The notes below the pieces were generated by a model. The model was not told where the DNA came from, searched no databases, and worked only from the letters and a program-made list of their open reading frames with translations. From an uncultured Actinomycetes bacterium (GTDB lineage Bacteria > Actinomycetota > Aquicultoria > CAJVYJ01): 8,696 bases of DNA. The stretch covers positions 1 through 8,696 of the forward strand of contig CAJVYJ010000066.1 in NCBI GenBank assembly GCA_913009475.1, read 5' to 3'. Position 1 is the stretch's first letter, and each line of letters starts with the position of its first letter. Positions 5,380 to 8,696 of this stretch are shown here, in pieces. The translations under genes and the position numbers were made by a program.

Positions 5380-6453
5380 TTAAACCTCTTTTCCCCTAAG
5401 AAACGCGGGAACTTCAAAATCATCATCATTCTTATAAACCGGTACATCGTTCAAGGATTTTTTATTGCTCTTATTATTAAAATCAAGTTTTTCTTGTTTG
5501 CGGCGTTGGTGATCAAAACCAGTGGCTATAACCGTTACCCGAGTCTCATCAGCTAAAGCATCATCGATTACCGCGCCAAAAATGATGTTAGCTTCCGGAT
5601 GAGCCGCGTTGGCGATTATTTCAGCTGCTTCATTTACCTCAAACAGCCCTAGGTCCGTACCGCCGGAAATATTTAAAAGTACGCCCTGAGCGCCTTCGAT
5701 TGAAGCCTCTAAAAGCGGACTTGAGATAGCCGCTTTGGCGGCGTCAGTAGAACGGCTGTCGCCATTACCTATACCGATACCCATCAAGGCCGAACCCGCA
5801 TTGGACATAATTGTTCTTATATCGGCAAAGTCTAAATTAATTAAACCGGGGACTGTAATTAAATCAGTTATGCCCTGAACACCTTGGCGTAAAACATCAT
5901 CGGCTATTTTGAACGCGTCTAAAATCGATGTCTTCTTTTCCGCTACTTGAAGTAAACGGTCATTGGGGATGGTTATTAAGGTATCAACCTTTTCTTTTAA
6001 TTTTTTTATACCTTCTTCGGCCTGCATAGACCGGCGCCGGCCTTCAAAACCAAAAGGTCTGGTAACTACACCGACAGTCAGCGCGCCTATTTCTTTAGCT
6101 ATCTCCGCGATAACCGGAGCCGCTCCCGTACCAGTGCCGCCGCCTTTTCCCGCGGTTATAAAAACCATGTCCGCGCCTTTTAAGGATTCCTTTATCTCTT
6201 CTCTGCTCTCCTCAGCCGCTTGAAAACCGATTTCCGGATTCGCGCCTGCCCCCAAGCCTTTAGTCAAATCACTGCCGATATGAACCTTGTAATCAGCATC
6301 GGACATTAATAATGCCTGGGCGTCGGTATTCACAGCAATAAATTCTACTCCTTTTAGATTCGCTTCGATCATGCGATTTACAGCATTACCGCCGCCGCCG
6401 CCAACACCAAGAACTTTAATCACTGCCAGGTAATTAGCTCCCGTTTCTACCAT
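5380..6453 (-). CDS. ftsZ: Cell division protein FtsZ
   Basis: FtsZ is the tubulin-like GTPase that forms the division ring. At 357 residues (358 from the TTG at 6456) it has all core parts. Numbered from the TTG, these are GVGGGGGNAVNRM (17-29), VNTDAQAL (42-49), the tubulin signature GGGTGTGAAP (105-114), VTRPFGFEGRRR (131-142), the NDRL loop (165-168), and the T7 loop with NLDFADI (207-213) that completes the GTPase site of the next subunit. The C-terminal domain ends near 315. A short linker of about 30 residues leads to the conserved tail EVPAFLR (348-354), which binds membrane anchors in other bacteria. GLFEVNEAAEI and HPEANIIFGAVIDDAL are closest to actinobacterial FtsZ as I remember it. 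The ATG at 6453 lies 8 bases from GGAGGG; the TTG just before it is also possible. Confidence 0.97.
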   Translation of the reverse strand: MVETGANYLAVIKVLGVGGGGGNAVNRMIEANLKGVEFIAVNTDAQALLMSDADYKVHIGSDLTKGLGAGANPEIGFQAAEESREEIKESLKGADMVFITAGKGGGTGTGAAPVIAEIAKEIGALTVGVVTRPFGFEGRRRSMQAEEGIKKLKEKVDTLITIPNDRLLQVAEKKTSILDAFKIADDVLRQGVQGITDLITVPGLINLDFADIRTIMSNAGSALMGIGIGNGDSRSTDAAKAAISSPLLEASIEGAQGVLLNISGGTDLGLFEVNEAAEIIANAAHPEANIIFGAVIDDALADETRVTVIATGFDHQRRKQEKLDFNNKSNKKSLNDVPVYKNDDDFEVPAFLRGKEV

Positions 6454-6542
6454 CAACGCATCCCTCCTTTTAAAAAAAGATTATATTATATATCTTAACC
6501 TCTACCTTAGGTCTATACATAGCAACCTCACTCTACAGTAAA

Positions 6543-6571
6543 ACCTTACCCTAAATTAAAAGTTGACGCAA
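6543..6571 (-). promoter_or_regulatory. Candidate ftsZ promoter in the ftsQ-ftsZ gap
   Basis: On the minus strand TTGCGT (6571-6566) and TAAGGT (6548-6543) are separated by exactly 17 bases, inside the 167-base AT-rich ftsQ-ftsZ gap. The -10 matches TATAAT poorly but fits the loose TANNNT used by actinobacterial housekeeping sigma factors. Such a separate ftsZ promoter is common in other bacteria. Confidence 0.35.
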
Positions 6572-6620
6572 GAGTTTTTTATTATTAATTTAATATTTTT
6601 TTTAAATTATTTATTGGGGA

Positions 6621-7409
6621 TTACTTAAGCGGTAAGTTGTCCACTTTTCTGACTACAGGATTTTCAACAACGGTAACATTTATATAAATTATCTTCTTCT
6701 TGTCAGGGTTTAGTATTTTATCAATTATAATATTTTTCTTATCCATACTTTTAGCAGGTCCGTAGACTATCTCAACGTTATCTTTCGTAAATAGAGTTAA
6801 TTTAGAAATACTAGGAACTGCTATTGATTTTAGTGAAGCCCTTAAATCACCTCTAAGATTAGAGATGACCTTAATGGCTGTCTGCAGGGGCTTGCTTGTC
6901 AAACGCTTACTTACCCTGATTTTGCTGATGCTAAGCCCTTCTATTAATAAAACCGACCGGTCCAAACGTCTTTTACCACCTCTATTAATAACAAATCCGC
7001 GCTTATCAATGAGATAATGGATTTTATTTATGGTAATCTCCGCGAAAGGACGACGTTCAGTTACATTAATAATTAAGGTACCGGGTAGTTTTCGGTCAAA
7101 GTTTACTTCTTGTACCCAGGCAATACTTAATAGCCTTTTCCTTATGAGAGCACCCGGAAATTTTAAAAGATCAGTATTAGGCGCAATCGCAGCCGTCTTT
7201 TTTATCTTTCTTAGCGTTATATGTTTTCCGCCGTTGACTTCAATTTTTTTTAGACGCCAGATGGACGAGTTATATAAAACAAAAGCTCCGATAAGAACAG
7301 AACCTACGGCTAATACAACAACTACCCAAACGATAGACCGTCGCCTCCGACGTCGGCGAATTTTCTGGTCACGTTTTTCTTTGGCCGATAACGAGTTTCC
7401 CTTATTCAT
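6621..7409 (-). CDS. ftsQ: Cell division protein FtsQ/DivIB
   Basis: FtsQ is a bitopic membrane protein that links FtsB/FtsL and early division proteins at the septum. The 262 residues show a Lys/Arg-rich cytoplasmic tail with seven consecutive Arg (18-24) and one membrane segment (about 26-46, SIVWVVVVLAVG...). An extracytoplasmic POTRA domain follows (about 51-120: WRLKKIEVNGGKHIT, then WVQEVNFDRKLPGTLIINVTERRP), and then the beta domain. The motif RKLPGTLIINVTERRPFA (106-123) is the family hallmark. The start at 7409 has no good Shine-Dalgarno (ATATGGACATAT precedes it), and a weak GATAAT -10 candidate lies at 7447-7442. It heads its unit: no mur genes lie upstream and no ftsA lies between it and ftsZ. 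Confidence 0.92.
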   Translation of the reverse strand: MNKGNSLSAKEKRDQKIRRRRRRRSIVWVVVVLAVGSVLIGAFVLYNSSIWRLKKIEVNGGKHITLRKIKKTAAIAPNTDLLKFPGALIRKRLLSIAWVQEVNFDRKLPGTLIINVTERRPFAEITINKIHYLIDKRGFVINRGGKRRLDRSVLLIEGLSISKIRVSKRLTSKPLQTAIKVISNLRGDLRASLKSIAVPSISKLTLFTKDNVEIVYGPAKSMDKKNIIIDKILNPDKKKIIYINVTVVENPVVRKVDNLPLK

Positions 7410-7558
7410 ATATGTCCATATTTTTTAGACTTAAAATACTCATTATCTCATTGTAATACAAATCGGCATCAACAAAGCTCTTTAATAAAAAATAACTATC
7501 TTTTATGGAACCCTCTTACAGTCGAAGACTTTTTGGAGCTGTTACATATTATAAAACA

Positions 7559-7586
7559 TTGAATTTGGGAAACATAAGTATATTAT
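7559..7586 (+). promoter_or_regulatory. Candidate promoter for ferritin-desulfoferrodoxin unit
   Basis: TTGAAT (7559-7564) and TATTAT (7581-7586) are 16 bases apart on the plus strand, in the divergent spacer between ftsQ and the ferritin gene. A rival -10, a perfect TATAAT at 7614-7619, lies inside the palindrome at 7608-7626 with TGTAAA 17 bases before it. The start is therefore uncertain. Confidence 0.45.
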
Positions 7587-7607
7587 TTTGTGTAAATCAA
7601 TCAGGAG

Positions 7608-7626
7608 TTGTTTTATAATAAAACAA
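7608..7626. promoter_or_regulatory. 19-bp perfect palindrome, candidate operator
   Basis: TTGTTTTATAATAAAACAA is perfectly symmetric about its central A. It sits 20 bases before the likely ATG of the ferritin-like gene and contains a consensus TATAAT. A repressor bound here would block either a promoter at the palindrome or elongation from the one just upstream. The position before iron-storage and superoxide-reductase genes suggests a Fur/PerR-type or redox regulator. The sequence is only loosely like the PerR box (TTATAATNATTATAA), so the regulator is not identified. Confidence 0.55.
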
Positions 7627-7645
7627 ATTTGAAAGGGTGATGGTT

Positions 7646-8062
7646 ATGAATAAAGATAAGCTTATTGAATTATTAAACCTGGATTTAAAGTTGGAGTATA
7701 GCGCCGCTATACAATATATTCAACACTCCGCGGTAATGACAGGCGCGCAATACGGTGATGTTATCAAAGAGATTAAAGTCCATGTAACCGAGGAGATACA
7801 ACACGCTTTAATATTAGCGGACCAGATTGATTTTCTGGGCGGAACACCGGCTTATGAAATCGGGCCTATCCATGTTTCGAGCGAAAATGTTGAGATGCTG
7901 GAACAAGACCTGGCCGGTGAGGAAGACGCGATTTCACGTTATAAAACGCGTATCGACCAAGCTGAGGAGTTAAAAGAGTTCGCGTTGGCCCATCAATTAA
8001 GAACTATCTTATCCGTTGAGCAAGAACACGCCATGGATTTAATGCAAGCGTTAGGTAGATAG
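7646..8062 (+). CDS. Ferritin-like diiron protein (bacterioferritin-like)
   Basis: This is a small four-helix-bundle protein of 138 residues that probably oxidises and stores iron in the cytoplasm. Diiron ligands expected of the bacterioferritin/ferritin-like superfamily are present: E17 (LEYSAAIQY), E50 and H53 (EEIQH), E92 or E93 (GEEDAI), and E125 and H128 (EQEHA). FLGGTP (63-68) after helix B is also typical. It is shorter than classical bacterioferritin (about 158 residues), and I see no clear haem-binding Met, so ferritin-like is the safer name. The start at 7646 was chosen because AAAGG (7632-7636) lies 9 bases upstream. GTG 7637 and ATG 7640 in the same frame overlap or crowd that site. 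Desulfoferrodoxin follows 23 bases later, apparently in one transcript. Confidence 0.87.
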   Translation: MNKDKLIELLNLDLKLEYSAAIQYIQHSAVMTGAQYGDVIKEIKVHVTEEIQHALILADQIDFLGGTPAYEIGPIHVSSENVEMLEQDLAGEEDAISRYKTRIDQAEELKEFALAHQLRTILSVEQEHAMDLMQALGR

Positions 8063-8085
8063 GAAATATTTTTATGGAGGTAAAA

Positions 8086-8466
8086 ATGATAGCGCAAAAA
8101 CAGATCTACAAGTGTAATGTCTGCGGTAATATGGTAGAAGTCCTATATGTAGGCGGTGGTGAACTTACCTGCTGCAATCAAGCGATGGAGCTGTTGGCGG
8201 AAAAAAACGACGATACCGGGATGGAAAAACACGTTCCCGTCATTGAAGAAACAACGGATGGCGTAATTGTTAAGGTAGGTTCAGTCGCTCACCCCATGGA
8301 AGAAAGCCATTATATCGCCGTTATAGAAATTAGTGACGGCGATACGGAGCAAAAAGCTTTTTTGCAACCCGGCGACGCGCCGGAAGCGAGGTTCGTAACC
8401 ATCGCTAATCTCTCCAGTATTAGCGCCCGCGAATATTGTACCGTTCACGGACTGTGGAAGTCTTAA
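8086..8466 (+). CDS. dfx: Desulfoferrodoxin (superoxide reductase)
   Basis: This enzyme reduces superoxide to hydrogen peroxide without releasing oxygen, and is typical of anaerobes and microaerophiles. At 126 residues it matches the two-iron class. The N-terminal desulforedoxin-like site has C10, C13 (CNVCGN), C29 and C30. The catalytic site has H49 (EKHVP, with the conserved E47 and K48), H69 (AHPM), H75 (ESHYI), C118 and H121 (EYCTVHGLW). All four Cys of centre I and all five ligands of centre II are present, so it should be active. The ATG at 8086 has an ideal GGAGGT Shine-Dalgarno (8076-8081). The in-frame ATG at 8074 overlaps that site and is less likely. It is probably cotranscribed with the upstream ferritin-like gene. 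No terminator is visible before the contig tail. Confidence 0.96.
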   Translation: MIAQKQIYKCNVCGNMVEVLYVGGGELTCCNQAMELLAEKNDDTGMEKHVPVIEETTDGVIVKVGSVAHPMEESHYIAVIEISDGDTEQKAFLQPGDAPEARFVTIANLSSISAREYCTVHGLWKS

Positions 8467-8546
8467 GTACAAGGTAGAGCGTGGAGGGTAGATAAGAGCT
8501 CAATGGCCAAAGGCTTCAGGTGGGCAGGTGGATTCCCGACCACATT

Positions 8547-8591
8547 TTTGTCATTACTGTGTTCCTATGTTTGTCATTACTGTGTTCCTAT
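8547..8591. repeat. 22-bp direct repeat next to contig end
   Basis: Two identical 22-base copies (8547-8568 and 8570-8591), starting TTTGTCATTACTGTG and ending TTCCTAT, are separated by one base; the second ends exactly where adapter begins. No gene is seen in 8467-8591. Repeated short motifs at an edge can mark the terminus of an insertion sequence (IS21-type elements carry such terminal repeats), and a repeat would also explain why assembly stopped here. The identity is not established. Confidence 0.55.
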
Positions 8592-8657
8592 AGATCGGAA
8601 GAGCACACGTCTGAACTCCAGTCACACTGATATATCTCGTATGCCGTCTTCTGCTTG
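8592..8657 (+). other. Illumina TruSeq adapter with index and P7
   Basis: AGATCGGAAGAGC begins at 8592, followed by the read-2 primer site, index ACTGATAT (8626-8633) and the P7 end closing in CTTCTGCTTG at 8657. It is the exact reverse complement of the adapter at 73-138, same index. Confidence 0.99.
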
Positions 8658-8696
8658 AAAAAAAAAAAAAAAAAAAATAAGAAAGTAGTAATCAAG
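8658..8696. other. Poly-A and noise beyond the adapter
   Basis: Twenty A (8658-8677) follow the P7 end, then an arbitrary 19-base tail. This is the usual base-calling output past the end of a fragment and is not genomic. Confidence 0.95.

Noticed and set aside
5226..5447. A 73-codon minus-strand frame across the ftsZ end and the inverted-repeat element
   Set aside because: It overlaps the ftsZ tail, a terminator hairpin and a palindromic element, and has no recognisable protein content.

Overview
This is one assembled contig, probably from a metagenome or single-cell library. Illumina P7/index adapter sequence remains at both ends (73-138 and 8592-8657), with read-through noise outside it (1-72 and 8658-8696). 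Only about 139-8591 is genomic. The gene content (thiamin synthesis, FtsQ/FtsZ division proteins, a small ferritin and a desulfoferrodoxin-type superoxide reductase) points to a strict or microaerophilic anaerobe. FtsZ has stretches close to actinobacterial FtsZ (GLFEVNEAAEI, HPEANIIFGAVIDDAL), and ftsQ lies directly upstream of ftsZ with no ftsA. I therefore lean towards a deep-branching anaerobic actinobacterial lineage. That is inference, not proof.

Layout: everything from 139 to 7409 is on the minus strand, so it reads right to left. First come ftsQ (6621-7409) and ftsZ (5380-6453), closed by a strong hairpin terminator (5305-5342). Next is a gene-free stretch of almost 480 bp. It holds a 123-bp REP/MITE-like inverted-repeat element (5163-5285), a promoter, a TPP riboswitch (4993-5080) and an intrinsic terminator (4947-4972). 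Then follows a thiamin operon: a broken thi4 (4452-4902), thiM, thiE, thiC, thiL and thiD, the last cut off by the contig end. On the plus strand, divergent from ftsQ, lie a ferritin-like gene (7646-8062) and desulfoferrodoxin (8086-8466), preceded by a 19-bp perfect palindrome. After them a short tail holds a 22-bp direct repeat next to the adapter.

How the genes work together: ThiC makes HMP-P and ThiD phosphorylates it to HMP-PP. ThiM salvages the thiazole alcohol to THZ-P. ThiE joins the two into thiamin phosphate, and ThiL makes the pyrophosphate, which feeds back through the riboswitch. The gene that should supply thiazole de novo, thi4, has lost its central FAD-binding part and is frameshifted. 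Unless another thiazole pathway exists elsewhere or the deletion is an assembly error, the organism would depend on imported thiazole. The ferritin and desulfoferrodoxin form a two-gene iron-storage and superoxide-reduction unit.

I found no clearly new multi-gene system. The most notable items are the thi4 lesion inside a riboswitch-controlled operon, the REP-like hairpin element, the operator-like palindrome, the CX2CX3C cluster motif of ThiC, and two small palindromes inside the thi operon.
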